Shown one piece after another: positions 25,034-35,196 of a stretch of DNA of 64,000 nt. Position 1 is the stretch's first letter. Each line of letters begins with the position of its first letter. Under the pieces are notes generated by a model. That model did no database searches. It was not told where the DNA came from and saw nothing but the letters and a program-made list of their open reading frames with translations. This DNA is from Paenirhodobacter hankyongi (GTDB lineage: Bacteria > Pseudomonadota > Alphaproteobacteria > Rhodobacterales > Rhodobacteraceae): NCBI RefSeq assembly GCF_003664585.1, contig NZ_RCHI01000008.1:124001-188000 (forward strand), in the 5' to 3' direction. A program made the position numbers and the translations under genes.

Positions 25034-25555
25034 ATGTTCCGCACTTCCCTTCTTGCGACCGCCGCGGCGGTCTTTCTTGCCGCGCCCGCTCTTGCCGGCG
25101 ACATCACGATCACGGACCCCTATGCCATCGCCTCGACGATGATGTCGAAATCCGGCGCCGCCTTCATGCGCATCGAGAATGCCGGCGCCAGCGATGACCG
25201 GCTGGTCGGCGCGGCCTCCGACATCGCCGAGCGGGTCGAGCTGCACACCCATATCGCCGATGCCAATGGCGTGATGAAGATGGTCGAGGTGAAGGAAGGC
25301 TTCCCGGTGCCAGCCCATGGCGAACACATCCTGCAGCGCGGCTCCGACCATGTGATGTTCCTCGGGCTGAAGCAGCCGCTGAACGACGGCGACACCGTGC
25401 ATGTGGTGCTGACCTTCGAGAAGGCGGGCGAGGTTCCGGTCGACATTCCGGTCGATCTGAAGCGCGTGCCGGCCGCCGCCGCCCCCGCCGCCGGCCAGAT
25501 GAACATGAACGGCATGGACCATGGCGCCATGCCCGGCATGAACATGTCGAACTGA
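25034..25555 (+). CDS. periplasmic copper chaperone PCu(A)C family
   Basis: A 173-residue exported copper-binding protein that delivers Cu(I) to cytochrome c oxidase. It has a signal sequence ending APALAG (about residue 22). The core domain carries candidate ligands H71/H73, M83, H106 and M108 (VELHTHIADANGVMKM, GSDHVMFLGLK). A Met/His-rich tail (MNMNGMDHGAMPGMNMSN) gives a second, possibly Cu(II), site, as in related alphaproteobacterial proteins. Probably co-transcribed with the preceding gene. Confidence 0.9.
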   Translation: MFRTSLLATAAAVFLAAPALAGDITITDPYAIASTMMSKSGAAFMRIENAGASDDRLVGAASDIAERVELHTHIADANGVMKMVEVKEGFPVPAHGEHILQRGSDHVMFLGLKQPLNDGDTVHVVLTFEKAGEVPVDIPVDLKRVPAAAAPAAGQMNMNGMDHGAMPGMNMSN

Positions 25556-25577
25556 GCCTGCCCCCTGCAGCACAGCG

Positions 25578-25605
25578 AAACGCCGCCCCGAGGGGCGGCG
25601 TTTTT
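25578..25605. terminator. bidirectional terminator between the copper chaperone gene and meaB
   Basis: A 10-bp stem AACGCCGCCC / GGGCGGCGTT with a 4-base loop has TTTTT on the plus side and TTT on the minus side. It serves the two convergent genes. Confidence 0.85.
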
Positions 25606-25624
25606 CGTTGCCTTGGGGGTTTTC

Positions 25625-26638
25625 TCAGGCGCCGAGGGCGGCCAGCATCTCGGCCGCGGCCGCCGCAGGAGCGGCCTCGCCACGGGCCACGGCGGCGCCA
25701 AGCGCGTCCATCTTCGCGCGGATCTCGGGGTCGCGGTGCAGCCGGGCCAGAAGCCCCTCACGCACCTCGCTTTCGAACCAGTGCCGCGCCTGCGCCGCGC
25801 GACGGCGGTCGAAATGGCCATGCTCGCGGCGCCAGGCGGCCAGCGTCGACATCTCGTCCCAGGCCGATTTCAGCCCCTGCTCCTCAAGCGCCGAGACCGG
25901 CAGCGCCTTCGGGAAGCCCTCGGGGTCCTGCGGCCGCTTGCGCAGAAGCCGCAGCGCCCCGGCGTAATCGCTGACCGTGCGCATCGCTGCGGGCTTCAGA
26001 TCGCCATCGGCCTTGTTCACCAGGATCATGTCGGCCATCTCCATGATGCCGCGCTTGACCCCCTGCAACTCGTCGCCGCCCGCGGGCGCCATGAGCAGGA
26101 TGAACAGGTCGGTCATCTCGGCCACCAGGGTCTCGGACTGGCCCACCCCCACGGTCTCGATCAGCACCACATCGAACCCCGCCGCCTCGCACAGGGCCAC
26201 CGCCTCGCGGGTGCGCCGCGCCACGCCACCCAGCTGCGCCTGGCTCGGCGAAGGCCGGATGAAGGCCATCGGATCGCGCGACAGCCGCTCCATCCGCGTC
26301 TTGTCGCCAAGGATCGAGCCGCCCGAGCGCGCCGAGGACGGGTCGACCGCCAGCACCGCGACCTTCAGCCCCTGCGCGGTCAGCATCAGGCCGAAGCTCT
26401 CGATGAAGGTTGACTTGCCGACGCCGGGCGTGCCCGACAGCCCGACCCGCAGCGCCTGCCGGCCGGCGCCCGCAAGCGCCTCGAGCAGCGCCGCGGCCTG
26501 CGCGCGGTGATCCGCCCGCCCCGATTCCACCAGCGTGATCGCCCGCGCCAGCGCCCGCCGCTCGCCCGCAAGGATGCGTGGCACCATATCGGCGACGAGA
26601 GGATCGGAGACGGGAGCGGCGGAAATCGGATCGGTCAT
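25625..26638 (-). CDS. meaB: methylmalonyl/ethylmalonyl-CoA mutase-associated GTPase MeaB
   Basis: A 337-residue G3E P-loop GTPase that loads and protects adenosylcobalamin in acyl-CoA mutases. It has Walker [14 protein letters not shown], the switch region [31 protein letters not shown] (Walker B/G3 area) and [11 protein letters not shown] (G4). A C-terminal dimerisation arm follows ([18 protein letters not shown]). Formerly annotated ArgK. No mutase gene is adjacent; its likely clients are the ethylmalonyl-CoA mutase at 60-62 kb and any methylmalonyl-CoA mutase elsewhere. ATG at 26638. Confidence 0.93.
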   Translation of the reverse strand: MTDPISAAPVSDPLVADMVPRILAGERRALARAITLVESGRADHRAQAAALLEALAGAGRQALRVGLSGTPGVGKSTFIESFGLMLTAQGLKVAVLAVDPSSARSGGSILGDKTRMERLSRDPMAFIRPSPSQAQLGGVARRTREAVALCEAAGFDVVLIETVGVGQSETLVAEMTDLFILLMAPAGGDELQGVKRGIMEMADMILVNKADGDLKPAAMRTVSDYAGALRLLRKRPQDPEGFPKALPVSALEEQGLKSAWDEMSTLAAWRREHGHFDRRRAAQARHWFESEVREGLLARLHRDPEIRAKMDALGAAVARGEAAPAAAAAEMLAALGA

Positions 26639-26667
26639 CGGCGGGCCTTCGCTGACGGGGCAGGACG

Positions 26668-26722
26668 CACGATCCCTCAGCGGATCGTGAAACGGTTTCG
26701 GTTTTCTGCCCCCATCGGGCAG
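26668..26722. promoter_or_regulatory. two palindromes between divergent meaB and DUF3108 genes
   Basis: CACGATCC-N6-GGATCGTG (26668-26689) and CTGCCC-N5-GGGCAG (26706-26722) are both perfect and lie in a 123-bp divergent gap. They are candidate operators, or a 5' RNA structure of one gene. No binding protein can be named. Confidence 0.4.
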
Positions 26723-26761
26723 TGTATGTCCAGTGCGAAGGCCGTGTTTCCGAGGAGAGCC

Positions 26762-27517
26762 ATGATCCGCGCGTTTCCGAACCCCCTGCGCCGCGCCACC
26801 CTGCCGCTCGCCGGTGCGCTGGCTGCGACGCTGTGTCTCGCCGCGCCGCTCCACGCGGACCAGACCGACCGCATCGTCTTCGACGTCTCGCTGCGCGGCG
26901 TCTCGGCGGGCCGGCTCAGCATCAACGGCAAGATCGAGGGGGCCAATTACGGCGCGAACGGCACGCTCGAGACCACCGGCCTGCTCGGCTTCCTGCGCAA
27001 GATCCGCTATGACGCGACGGTCGCCGGCAGCTATGCCGCGGGCACCTTCACCCCGCAGCGCTTCGACGAGACCGCGAACCGGCCGGGCGACGAATCGGAA
27101 CATGTGATCGTCTATCAGAACGGCACGCCGGTCTCGGTCAGCCGCAACCCGCCGCGCAAGCCGCGCAAGACCGATGTCGACCCGGCCAAGCAGGGCGGCA
27201 CGATCGACCCGCTCACCGCGCTTTACGCGGTGCTGCGCGATGTCGACCGCGACGAGGCCTGCAAGCTGAACGTCACCATGTATGACGGCGCCCGGCGCAG
27301 CCAGGTCAGCCTGAACGCGCCGCAGGCCGATGGCGACGGCGTCACCTGCACGGGCGAGTATCGCCGGCTCGAGGGCTTCTCGGCCAAGGACATGAAGGAG
27401 AAGAGCCGCTTCCCCTTCACCCTGATCTATGCCCCCACGCCCGACGGCAAGCGCCTGCAGGTGGTCGAGATCAACACCGACACGATCTATGGCACCGGCC
27501 GGCTGAAACGGCGATAA
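26762..27517 (+). CDS. DUF3108 domain-containing exported protein
   Basis: A 251-residue protein with a signal peptide ([21 protein letters not shown], cleaved near residue 36). The beta-rich domain is typical of DUF3108 ([36 protein letters not shown]). Length and domain start fit the family of periplasmic proteins of unknown function. The ATG follows GAGGAG. The next gene, hrpB, starts 7 bp downstream, but a functional link is not evident. Confidence 0.8.
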   Translation: MIRAFPNPLRRATLPLAGALAATLCLAAPLHADQTDRIVFDVSLRGVSAGRLSINGKIEGANYGANGTLETTGLLGFLRKIRYDATVAGSYAAGTFTPQRFDETANRPGDESEHVIVYQNGTPVSVSRNPPRKPRKTDVDPAKQGGTIDPLTALYAVLRDVDRDEACKLNVTMYDGARRSQVSLNAPQADGDGVTCTGEYRRLEGFSAKDMKEKSRFPFTLIYAPTPDGKRLQVVEINTDTIYGTGRLKRR

Positions 27518-27524
27518 GGGCCGG

Positions 27525-29963
27525 GTGAAAGACCGACTGCCCATAGACACGGTTCTGCCCGACCTCGCCTCGGCGCTGATGCGCGCGGGGCGCGTGGTGC
27601 TGATGGCGCCGCCTGGCGCCGGCAAGACCACGCGGGTGCCGCTCGCGCTTCTCGACCATGTCGCGGGCCGGATCGTGATGCTGGAACCGCGCCGCCTTGC
27701 CGCGCGCGCCGCGGCCGAGCGCATGGCCGAGACGCTCGGCGAGCCCGTCGGCGGGCGCGTCGGCTACCGCATCCGTGGCGAGACGAAGGTGTCGAAGGCC
27801 ACCCGCATCGAGGTGGTGACCGAGGGCATCCTCACCCGGATGCTGCAATCCGACCCCGAGCTGACGGGCATCGGCTGCCTGATCTTCGACGAGTTCCATG
27901 AACGCTCGCTGAACGCCGACCTCGGCCTCGCACTCGCCTGGGAGGCGCGGGGGGCGCTGCGCCCGGATCTGGCGATCGTGGTGATGTCGGCAACGCTCGA
28001 TGCCGGGCCGGTGGCGGCGCTTCTCGACGATGCGCCGGTGATCGTGTCGGAGGGCCGCGCCTTCCCGGTCGAGACCCGCTGGCTCGGCCGCCCCGTCGCC
28101 GCGGGGATGCGGCTCGAGGCGGCGGTGGCCGGGCTGGTCACTGAGGCGGTCGCCGAAAGCAGCGGCGGCGTCCTGGTCTTCCTGCCCGGCGAAGGCGAGA
28201 TCCGCCGCACCGAGGCGCTGCTGAAGGGCCGCCTGCCCGCCGATGTGGCGATCCGCCCGCTCTTCGGCGCGATGGATTTCGCCGCACAGCGCGCCGCCAT
28301 CGCGCCCGCCGCGCAGGGCCGCAAGGTGGTGCTGGCAACGGCGATCGCCGAGACCTCGCTCACCATCGAGGACGTCCGCATTGTCGTCGATGCCGGCCGC
28401 GCCCGGCGGCTGCGCTTCGATCCGGCCTCGGGCATGGCACGGCTGGTCACCGAGCGGGTGAGCCGCGCCGAGGCCGAGCAGCGCCGCGGTCGTGCCGGCC
28501 GCGTCGCCGAGGGCACCTGCTACCGGCTCTGGACGAAGGGCGAGGAGGGGGCGCTCGCGGCCTTTGCCCCGCCCGAGATCGCAGTGGCCGATCTCGCCGG
28601 CCTCGCGCTCGAGCTCGCGCAATGGGGCTCGGACGGCTCCGATCTCGCCTTCCTGACGCCGCCGCCCGCCCCGGCCCTCGCCGAGGCGAGGGCCCTGCTG
28701 CACGGCCTCGGCGCACTCGAGGGCACGCGGATCACCGCCCATGGCCGGGCGCTTGCCGCGCTGCCGCTGCACCCGCGGCTCGCCCATATGCTGGTGACCG
28801 CCGGGCCCGCGGCGGCGACGCTCGCCGCGACGCTCGAGGAGCGCGACCCGATCCGCGGCGCCCCCGCCGACCTTGCCCTGCGCCTTGCCGCGATCGCCAA
28901 TCCGGGCCGCTTCGAGGCCGATCACCCCTGGCCGGTGCACCGCGGCGCGGTCGAGCGCATCCGGATCGAGGCGAAACGCCTCGCCCGTCTCGTCACGCCC
29001 GGCACTGAACGCTTCTCTCTCGCCGAGCAGCTTGCGCTGGCCTATCCCGACCGGATCGGGCTGCGGCGCAAGGGCGAGGCCGCGCGCTATGTGCTTTCGG
29101 GCGGCAAGGGCGCGGTGGTGGACGAGACCGATGCCCTTGGCAAGCACCGCCTGATCGTCGCCTCCGACCTCGACGGCGACCCGCGCGAGGCGCGCGTGCG
29201 CCAGGGGGTTGCCCTGGCCGATGCCGAGCTGCGCCGCCTCTACGCCGCTCAGATCGGCTGGCACGACGTCTGCGAATGGTCGAAGCGCGAGGGCCGGGTG
29301 GTGGCGCGCCGACAGGAGCGTTTCGGTGCCCTCGTCCTCGAAGACCGGCACTGGCCCGAGGCCCCGCCCGAGGCCCTCGCCCGCGGCGCGCTCGACGGGC
29401 TGCGCCAGATCGGGCTCACGTTCTCCCCGGCCGCCGCACGCTTCCGTGCCCGGGTCGAGATCCTGCGTGCCGATGGTGCCGCCCTGCCCGATCTCACGGA
29501 CGGCGCACTTCTGGCGGGCGAGGCGCTGCTCCCTTTCCTGCGCGGCAAGCGGACCGAGGCCGAGCTGCGCGCGCTCGACCTGACCGAGGCTCTGCGCGCC
29601 CAGCTGAGCTGGGAGCAGATGGCCGAGCTCGACCGTCTCGTGCCCGGCCATTTCGAGACGCCGCTCGGCCGGCGCGTGCCGATCGACTACTCGGGCGAGG
29701 TGCCGACAATCGAGGTGAAACTGCCCGAGATGTATGGCGTCACCATTCACCCCACGGTCGGGCAAAGGCGCCACCCGCTGCGCATCGCGCTGCTCTCGCC
29801 GGGCTCGAAGCCGATCCAGGTCACGATGGACCTGCCCGGCTTCTGGGACGGCTCCTATGCCGAGGTGCGCAAGGAGATGCGCGGAAGATACCCACGCCAT
29901 CCCTGGCCCGAGAACCCGCGCGAGGCCGACCCGACGACGCGGGCGAAACCGCGCGGCACCTGA
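27525..29963 (+). CDS. hrpB: ATP-dependent helicase HrpB
   Basis: An 812-residue DEAH-box helicase of full family length. It has motif [11 protein letters not shown] (about 29-38), motif Ia [10 protein letters not shown], motif II DEFHERS, motif III VMSATLD, motif [19 protein letters not shown] and motif [11 protein letters not shown]. The HrpB C-terminal domain ends with ELPEMYG-like [15 protein letters not shown] and RYPRHPWPE. Despite the name it has no link to type III secretion; its role in proteobacteria is poorly defined RNA or DNA remodelling. GTG start 7 bp after the previous stop. Confidence 0.95.
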   Translation: MKDRLPIDTVLPDLASALMRAGRVVLMAPPGAGKTTRVPLALLDHVAGRIVMLEPRRLAARAAAERMAETLGEPVGGRVGYRIRGETKVSKATRIEVVTEGILTRMLQSDPELTGIGCLIFDEFHERSLNADLGLALAWEARGALRPDLAIVVMSATLDAGPVAALLDDAPVIVSEGRAFPVETRWLGRPVAAGMRLEAAVAGLVTEAVAESSGGVLVFLPGEGEIRRTEALLKGRLPADVAIRPLFGAMDFAAQRAAIAPAAQGRKVVLATAIAETSLTIEDVRIVVDAGRARRLRFDPASGMARLVTERVSRAEAEQRRGRAGRVAEGTCYRLWTKGEEGALAAFAPPEIAVADLAGLALELAQWGSDGSDLAFLTPPPAPALAEARALLHGLGALEGTRITAHGRALAALPLHPRLAHMLVTAGPAAATLAATLEERDPIRGAPADLALRLAAIANPGRFEADHPWPVHRGAVERIRIEAKRLARLVTPGTERFSLAEQLALAYPDRIGLRRKGEAARYVLSGGKGAVVDETDALGKHRLIVASDLDGDPREARVRQGVALADAELRRLYAAQIGWHDVCEWSKREGRVVARRQERFGALVLEDRHWPEAPPEALARGALDGLRQIGLTFSPAAARFRARVEILRADGAALPDLTDGALLAGEALLPFLRGKRTEAELRALDLTEALRAQLSWEQMAELDRLVPGHFETPLGRRVPIDYSGEVPTIEVKLPEMYGVTIHPTVGQRRHPLRIALLSPGSKPIQVTMDLPGFWDGSYAEVRKEMRGRYPRHPWPENPREADPTTRAKPRGT

Positions 29964-29969
29964 GCCGGC

Positions 29970-30752
29970 TCAGCGCTTGTGGATCACCGCGACCTGATCG
30001 CGCAGGCCTTTGTTGTAATGGGCCTGAAACACGAAGCAGCCCGAGATGTCGGCCCGCAGCGCCGAGAATTCCGCCGCCATCGCCGGATCGCTGTGCCGGA
30101 AGACGCCGCTTTCCGAATAGACCCGAAACAGGTCGCCGGTACGGGTGATGCCGGGACGCTCGTAGGTGGCGGGCTGCCAGCGCAGGTCCTCGATGATGTA
30201 GAGCCCGCCAGAGGCCAGCCTGGGAAAGAGCTCGAGGAAGGCGAACTGCTGATGATGCGAGGCATGCGAGGCATCGTCGATGACGATATCGAGCTCGGGC
30301 AGCGCCTCGGCCGCGGCCCGGATGTTCTCGCGCTCATCCATGTTGCAGCGCAGGAAGGTGAAGCGCGGGTCCTGGAACCAGCTGAAATCCGACACGTCGA
30401 GGCCGAAGATCCGCGCCTCGGGGAAATACTCCAGCCACATCCGCACCGACGGCGCATCCGTGGTCTGCCGGTCGGCGCTGTTGCCGTGCTCGGGTCCGCC
30501 GATCTGCAGGCCCATTTCCAGGAAATTGAGCGCCCGCTCACGGTGCGGCAGGAACAGCATCTGATAGAGTTCGGCATAGCGGTGCTTGGTCGACCCCTTG
30601 TCCGACCCGAAGCGGTCGGCGAGATCAGTCAGGTTCATCGCCCCGCGGCCATAGCGCATCGCGGCGGGGAGCGGCTTGTCCTGGCGCGCATCGGCCATTC
30701 CGGCAGGGGGTGCCCCTTCCGCGGGGGCGGCATTCACTGGAAATTCTGACAT
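29970..30752 (-). CDS. class I SAM-dependent methyltransferase
   Basis: A 260-residue putative methyltransferase. The catalytic fold begins near residue 39 (MNLTDLADRFGSDKGSTKHRY). It has a glycine-containing SAM region (NFLEMGLQIGGPEHG), an acidic ribose-binding strand (RIFGLDVSDF) and IDDASHASHHQQFAFLELFP. This resembles methyltransferases of sugar or polyketide tailoring (Methyltransf_24-like). Substrate unknown. The first 38 residues look like an unstructured addition; ATGs at 30659 and 30638 are alternative starts. It ends 6 bp from the convergent hrpB stop. Confidence 0.75.
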   Translation of the reverse strand: MSEFPVNAAPAEGAPPAGMADARQDKPLPAAMRYGRGAMNLTDLADRFGSDKGSTKHRYAELYQMLFLPHRERALNFLEMGLQIGGPEHGNSADRQTTDAPSVRMWLEYFPEARIFGLDVSDFSWFQDPRFTFLRCNMDERENIRAAAEALPELDIVIDDASHASHHQQFAFLELFPRLASGGLYIIEDLRWQPATYERPGITRTGDLFRVYSESGVFRHSDPAMAAEFSALRADISGCFVFQAHYNKGLRDQVAVIHKR

Positions 30753-30849
30753 CTCAAATCAGGCCATTCTGACCGGGCGCGACGCTACGCCCGGCAGAAA
30801 GCAAATCATGACGGGCGCAGACTGGCAATTGCGCACCGCCCTAGGGGGC

Positions 30850-31776
30850 TCACTTTCCGAGACACCAGCGCATCACCGCCTTCTGCGCGTGCAGCCGGTT
30901 CTCCGCCTCGTCGAAAATCACCGAATGCGGCCCGTCCATCACCGCCGAGGTCGCCTCGTCGTTGCGATGCGCTGGCAGGCAATGCATGAACAGCGCGTCG
31001 GGCTTCGCCTTCGCCATCAGCGCCTCGTTCACCTGATAGGGGCGCAGCTGGTTGTGACGCCGTTCCTTCGCCGATTCCGGGTCGTGCATCGAGACCCAGG
31101 TGTCGGTGACGATCAGATCCGCGCCCTCGACCGCCTTCGCCGGGTCGCGCTCGATCTCGACCGTCACCCCTTTCGAGCGGGCGAAGTCGATCCATTCGCG
31201 CTCGGGGTCGAGGGTCTGCGGCCCGGTGAAGGTGAGGTCGAAGCCGAACTGCCCCGCCGCCTGCAGGAAGGACGCGCAGACGTTGTTGCCGTCGCCCGAC
31301 CACACCACCTTGCGCCCGGCGATCGGGCCGCGGTGTTCCTCGTAGGTCACGATGTCGGCCATGATCTGGCACGGGTGGGTGCGGTTCGTCAGCCCGTTGA
31401 TGACGGGCACCGAGGCGTATTCCGCCATCTCGAGCAGCGTCGCCTCCTCGAAGGTGCGGATCATGATCATGTCGACATAGCGCGACAGAACCCGCGCGGT
31501 GTCGGCGATGGTCTCGCCATGGCCGAGCTGCATTTCCTTGCCCGAGAGCACCATCGTCTGCCCGCCGAGCTGGCGCACGCCGACGTCGAAGCTGACGCGG
31601 GTGCGGGTCGAGGGTTTCTCGAAGATCAGCGCAACCATGCAGCCGGCAAGCGGCTGCTCGTCGTCGGGCGCGCCCTTCGGGCGGCCGGCGCGGGCGTCCT
31701 TCATCGCGCGCGCGGAATCGATGATCTTGCGCAGTTCGGTGGCGTCGGTGGTGTGGATGTCGAGAAAATTGGTCAT
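30850..31776 (-). CDS. argF: ornithine carbamoyltransferase
   Basis: A 308-residue enzyme that makes citrulline from ornithine and carbamoyl phosphate in arginine synthesis. Carbamoyl-phosphate motif STRTRVSF (56-63), HPCQIMAD, ornithine-binding DTWVSMHD and catalytic HCLPAHR are all intact. Start [11 protein letters not shown] follows argD by 64 bp in the same direction, and a GC palindrome lies between them. Second gene of an argD-argF operon. Confidence 0.96.
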   Translation of the reverse strand: MTNFLDIHTTDATELRKIIDSARAMKDARAGRPKGAPDDEQPLAGCMVALIFEKPSTRTRVSFDVGVRQLGGQTMVLSGKEMQLGHGETIADTARVLSRYVDMIMIRTFEEATLLEMAEYASVPVINGLTNRTHPCQIMADIVTYEEHRGPIAGRKVVWSGDGNNVCASFLQAAGQFGFDLTFTGPQTLDPEREWIDFARSKGVTVEIERDPAKAVEGADLIVTDTWVSMHDPESAKERRHNQLRPYQVNEALMAKAKPDALFMHCLPAHRNDEATSAVMDGPHSVIFDEAENRLHAQKAVMRWCLGK

Positions 31777-31798
31777 CGGTTCGTCTTTCTGACGGCGG

Positions 31799-31816
31799 CC
31801 GGGGCAGAGCCCCCGG
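31799..31816. repeat. GC palindrome between argD and argF
   Basis: CCGGGG-N6-CCCCGG forms a 6-bp perfect stem. It may stabilise or partly terminate the argD message, and resembles the palindromic parts of the longer intergenic repeats in this window. Confidence 0.5.
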
Positions 31817-31840
31817 ACCTCCGGAGCGTGGGCCGGAAAC

Positions 31841-33022
31841 TCAGGCCGCGGGTTTCGCAAGGGCGGTGGCGGCAGCATCGAGGCGCGACACCGCCTCGGC
31901 CATCTCCTCCTCGGTGATCGTCAGCGCGGGCAGGATGCGCAGCACATTGTCCGCCGCGGCGACGGTCAGCAGATGTTCGGCATAGCCCGCCGCCACCAGC
32001 TCGCCCGGCGCCACCTTGCATTTCAGCCCGAGCATCAGGCCGACACCACGCACTTCCTCGAAGATCTCGGGATGCGCGGCCACGAGCCCCTCGAGGCGCT
32101 GGCGCAGGAAGCCGCCCTTGGCGTTCACCGCAGCGAGGAAACCGGGCTCGGCCACGATCTCCATCACCTTCGCGCCGACCGCACAGCCGAGCGGGTTGCC
32201 GCCATAGGTCGAACCGTGGGTGCCCGCGGTCATGCCTGCCGCGGCCGCCTCGGTCGCGAGCACCGCGCCGAGCGGGAAGCCGCCGCCGATGCCCTTCGCC
32301 ACCATCATGATGTCGGGCGTCACACCCGACCATTCATGCGCAAAGAGCCGCCCGGTGCGGCCCATGCCGCATTGCACCTCGTCGAAGATCAGAAGCGTGC
32401 CGGTCTCTTCCGAGATCTGCTTGAGCGCCTTCAGGAAGGCGTCGGGCGCGGGCCGGATGCCGCCCTCGCCCTGCACCGGCTCGAGCATGATCGCGCAGGT
32501 CTTCTCCGACACCGCCGCCTTCACCGCCTCGAGGTCGAGCCAGTCGAGATGGACGAAGCCCGGCAGCACCGGGCCGAAGCCCTTCACCATCTTCTCCGAC
32601 CCCGCCGCGGCGATCGCCGCCGAGGAGCGGCCATGGAAGGCGCCGCGGAAGGTGATGATCTCGACCCGCTCGGGCGCGCCCTTCTCGTACCAGTACTTGC
32701 GCGCCATCTTCACCGCGAGCTCGCAGGCCTCGGTGCCCGAGTTGGTGAAGAACACGGTGTCGGCGAAGGTCTTCTCGACCAGCGCGTCGGCAAGCTTCTG
32801 CTGCTCGGGGATCTGGTAGAGGTTCGACACGTGCCAGACCTTGTGCGCCTGTTCGGTCAGCGCCTCGACAAGGACCGGGGCGGCATGGCCGAGGGCGTTC
32901 ACCGCGATCCCGGCGCCAAGGTCGAGGTATCGGGTGCCGTCCGCCGTCTCGAGCCAGGAGCCCGCACCCTTCACGAAGGCGAGGGGCGCGCGATTATAGG
33001 TGGGCAGGACGGAAGAAATCAT
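31841..33022 (-). CDS. argD: acetylornithine/succinyldiaminopimelate aminotransferase
   Basis: A 393-residue fold-type I PLP enzyme. Catalytic lysine is in [15 protein letters not shown], the PLP phosphate/ring region is in [18 protein letters not shown], and the aspartate is in [14 protein letters not shown]. Pairing with argF supports the arginine pathway role (N-acetylornithine step), although such enzymes often also serve lysine synthesis. Start [11 protein letters not shown] is standard for the family. It is divergent from prmA across a 283-bp gap. Confidence 0.95.
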   Translation of the reverse strand: MISSVLPTYNRAPLAFVKGAGSWLETADGTRYLDLGAGIAVNALGHAAPVLVEALTEQAHKVWHVSNLYQIPEQQKLADALVEKTFADTVFFTNSGTEACELAVKMARKYWYEKGAPERVEIITFRGAFHGRSSAAIAAAGSEKMVKGFGPVLPGFVHLDWLDLEAVKAAVSEKTCAIMLEPVQGEGGIRPAPDAFLKALKQISEETGTLLIFDEVQCGMGRTGRLFAHEWSGVTPDIMMVAKGIGGGFPLGAVLATEAAAAGMTAGTHGSTYGGNPLGCAVGAKVMEIVAEPGFLAAVNAKGGFLRQRLEGLVAAHPEIFEEVRGVGLMLGLKCKVAPGELVAAGYAEHLLTVAAADNVLRILPALTITEEEMAEAVSRLDAAATALAKPAA

Positions 33023-33305
33023 CGTCAGTCTCCAGAAAGGAAGGCCAAAGGCGTGCCCGACACCCGGGGGGCTGTCAACGGCTTTGGCCGGATTTCGGCG
33101 GGTTTGCTGGGAAATGTGGCGATGGGCCACGGGCGATCGGACGTCAGGCGCTGGCGCGGCGACGTCGGGGACGAGCGATATGGGTGGTCCGTGCGATCAT
33201 GTCCGCCCGATAGCGCGCGCCCCCCCTTCTGTCAAAGGAAATGCGCGCCGGCTTGACCTGTGGCGCGCTTCGCGCCATTGCGGACACAACCCGAAAGGAG
33301 CCGCC
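33023..33305. other. argD/prmA divergent intergenic region
   Basis: This 283-bp GC-rich region has no protein-like reading frame. The prmA side ends with GAAAGGAG, its ribosome site. I see no clear arginine-repressor-like palindrome or riboswitch. Confidence 0.5.
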
Positions 33306-34175
33306 ATGCCCACCTTCACCGCCTTCTGCACCCTCGATGATCGCGACGCCGCCGAGGCGCTGGCCGAACGGATCGAGGACCTCGATCCCGCGCCCTATGG
33401 TGTGGGCGTCTTCGAGATCGAGGATGGCTCGGATCGCTGGGAGGTCGGCTCGTATTTCCTCGCCGCGCCGGACGGCGTGGTGCTCGACCTGCTCGCCGCC
33501 GCGCATGGGGCGACGCATTTCGTGGTGTCGGAACTGCCCGAGACCGACTGGGTCGCGCATGTGAAACGTGAACTCGCCCCGGTCGTCGCCGGCCGCTTCT
33601 TCGTCTATGGCAGCCACGACGCCGACAAGGTGCCCACCGAGTCCGTGCCGCTGCTGATCGAGGCGGCGATGGCCTTCGGCACCGGCCACCATGGCACCAC
33701 GCTCGGCTGCCTGAGCGCGCTCGACCGGCTGGAACGGGCCGGGCTGCGGGCACGGAACGTCGCCGACATCGGCTGCGGCACCGCGGTGCTGGCGATGGCG
33801 GCTGCAAAGCTCTGGCCCGAGACGGTGCTGGCCTCTGACATCGACCCGGTGGCGGTCGAGACGGCGGCGGCGAATGTCGTGGCGAACGGGCTTGCGGGCC
33901 GGGTGATCTGCCTCGAAGCGGCGGGTTTCGCCCATCCGCAGATCGAGGCCGCCGCCCCCTTCGACCTGATCTTCGCCAACATCCTGAAGGCGCCACTGAT
34001 CTCGCTCGCCCCCGACATGGGGCGGTTCTGCGCCGAATCAGGGCACGTGATCCTGTCGGGCATCCTGCATGAACAGGCCGACGAGGTGATCGCCGCCTAC
34101 GAAGCCCAGGGATTTACCCTTGTTTCGCGCGACGAATACGGCGACTGGACGACATTGGTGATGCAGCGGAAATAA
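33306..34175 (+). CDS. prmA: ribosomal protein L11 methyltransferase
   Basis: A 289-residue SAM-dependent enzyme that methylates L11. It has an N-terminal substrate-recognition domain (1-100), then AFGTGHHGTTLGCL, SAM motif VADIGCGTAVLAMAAAKL, LASDIDPVAVETA, and a catalytic-loop region FANILKAPL close to the usual N-I-L-x-x-P-L. Clean start behind GAAAGGAG. It is transcribed alone. Confidence 0.9.
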   Translation: MPTFTAFCTLDDRDAAEALAERIEDLDPAPYGVGVFEIEDGSDRWEVGSYFLAAPDGVVLDLLAAAHGATHFVVSELPETDWVAHVKRELAPVVAGRFFVYGSHDADKVPTESVPLLIEAAMAFGTGHHGTTLGCLSALDRLERAGLRARNVADIGCGTAVLAMAAAKLWPETVLASDIDPVAVETAAANVVANGLAGRVICLEAAGFAHPQIEAAAPFDLIFANILKAPLISLAPDMGRFCAESGHVILSGILHEQADEVIAAYEAQGFTLVSRDEYGDWTTLVMQRK

Positions 34176-34283
34176 TGCCGCAATTGATCGTTCGCACCTC
34201 GGCCGCATTTGCGCCATAATCCATTAATGCCTTGTTAGGCATGTCATTCGGATGACGTGGTGAGTGGACCGGGGAGTGTGACC

Positions 34284-34631
34284 ATGAGCGACCATGGCCT
34301 GAAGAGTTTCGAGAAGCGGCTTGCGCGGATCGACCGGATCCACGCGGCCGGTGGCGCCTTCGAGGCGACGGGGGCGCTCGGGCGTTCCTATTTCGACTCG
34401 ATGCGGCCGCGGAGCCGCCGGGCGATCCCGTTCCGGGCGATCGCCCTGCTCTTCGTCGGCGCGCTGCTGTTCAAGGGGGCGATCTTCGCCCAGCTCGGCG
34501 CCGAGACCTATGATGCCCGCGTCGGCGCCCTGGCACAGGGCACGCTGCCGGAACAGGTCGGGGCCTGGGTGCTGCATGCCGATCCCGTCACGCGGGGCAT
34601 CGGAGACCTGCTGCACCGGCTGATCTACTGA
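34284..34631 (+). CDS. small single-pass membrane protein, function unknown
   Basis: A 115-residue protein with a charged N-terminal region (SFEKRLARIDRIHAAGG). One transmembrane helix follows (about 53-69, AIALLFVGALLFKGAIFAQLG), then a C-terminal domain of about 45 residues ending GIGDLLHRLIY. I do not recognise a named family; proteins of this layout occur in Rhodobacterales. ATG at 34284 is preceded by GGGGAG; a GTG at 34257 would add nine residues. A GTCAT-N4-ATGAC palindrome (34243-34256) lies just upstream. A hairpin follows the gene. Confidence 0.65.
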   Translation: MSDHGLKSFEKRLARIDRIHAAGGAFEATGALGRSYFDSMRPRSRRAIPFRAIALLFVGALLFKGAIFAQLGAETYDARVGALAQGTLPEQVGAWVLHADPVTRGIGDLLHRLIY

Positions 34632-34676
34632 TTTCGGGGGAGGGTGCCGGCTCGGGAGGGTCGGCAGAAACGGAAA

Positions 34677-34706
34677 GGGCCGCGCGGCGTCACGCCTGCG
34701 CGGCCC
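34677..34706. terminator. hairpin terminator between convergent small genes
   Basis: GGGCCGCGC / GCGCGGCCC (9 bp, perfect) encloses a second GGCG/CGCC stem. A CTTTCC tail on the minus side favours termination of the DUF1127 gene, and it probably serves both directions. Confidence 0.7.
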
Positions 34707-34726
34707 TACCGATTGCGGCGCTCACG

Positions 34727-34915
34727 TCAGAGCCCCATGTGCTCGGCGTCGTAGCGGGTCAGGCCGATGTCGCTCAGCTCGCGGTCGCTCAGCTTGGCCA
34801 GCGCATTGCGGGTCACGCGCGCGTCATTCCAGGCGACGACGGCGTCGATCAGTTTCGAGAAGGGGCTGGTGTGGCCAGCGCGGCCGAGCACCCGGTTGGT
34901 GTCGATAGCGGACAT
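34727..34915 (-). CDS. DUF1127 (YjiS-like) small protein
   Basis: A 62-residue protein with the DUF1127 signature LAKLSDRELSDIGLTRYDAEHM at its C-terminus. Such arginine-containing small proteins are common in alphaproteobacteria; some affect phosphate or carbon metabolism and RNA binding has been reported for relatives. A ribosome site AAGGA lies ahead of the ATG. Transcribed singly; a possible promoter is annotated upstream. Confidence 0.88.
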   Translation of the reverse strand: MSAIDTNRVLGRAGHTSPFSKLIDAVVAWNDARVTRNALAKLSDRELSDIGLTRYDAEHMGL

Positions 34916-34977
34916 TTCGCGTTTTCCTTAGGTTTTCACAAACTGCGTATTTGCTGGGCAATGCCCTTGTGACACCG

Positions 34978-35006
34978 CACATAGAGGTGGCCATTTGCAA
35001 AAACAA
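34978..35006 (-). promoter_or_regulatory. possible DUF1127 promoter
   Basis: On the minus strand TTGTTT (35006-35001), 17 bp, then TATGTG (34983-34978). About 60 bp of leader would separate it from the start codon. Confidence 0.35.
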
Positions 35007-35196
35007 CAGCGGCACGGGCAGTCCCGCCATGCGTTTTCTGCATGCCGCAACACAGCGAAGCCAGGGATCGCGGGCACCTGGCAGAACGCCGGCAAAACCG
35101 GTCATTCTGCAGCGCAGCAGAGCGGCCGAACGCGCATTCCGCCCGGTTTCGCAGCCGTCTCCGCCGATCCCCGCCGGGGGCTTTCCTGTTTGCGAT

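Noticed and set aside
27525-29963. Type III secretion link suggested by the name HrpB
   Set aside because: The protein is a DEAH helicase with motifs I to VI; it is unrelated to the secretion protein of the same name.
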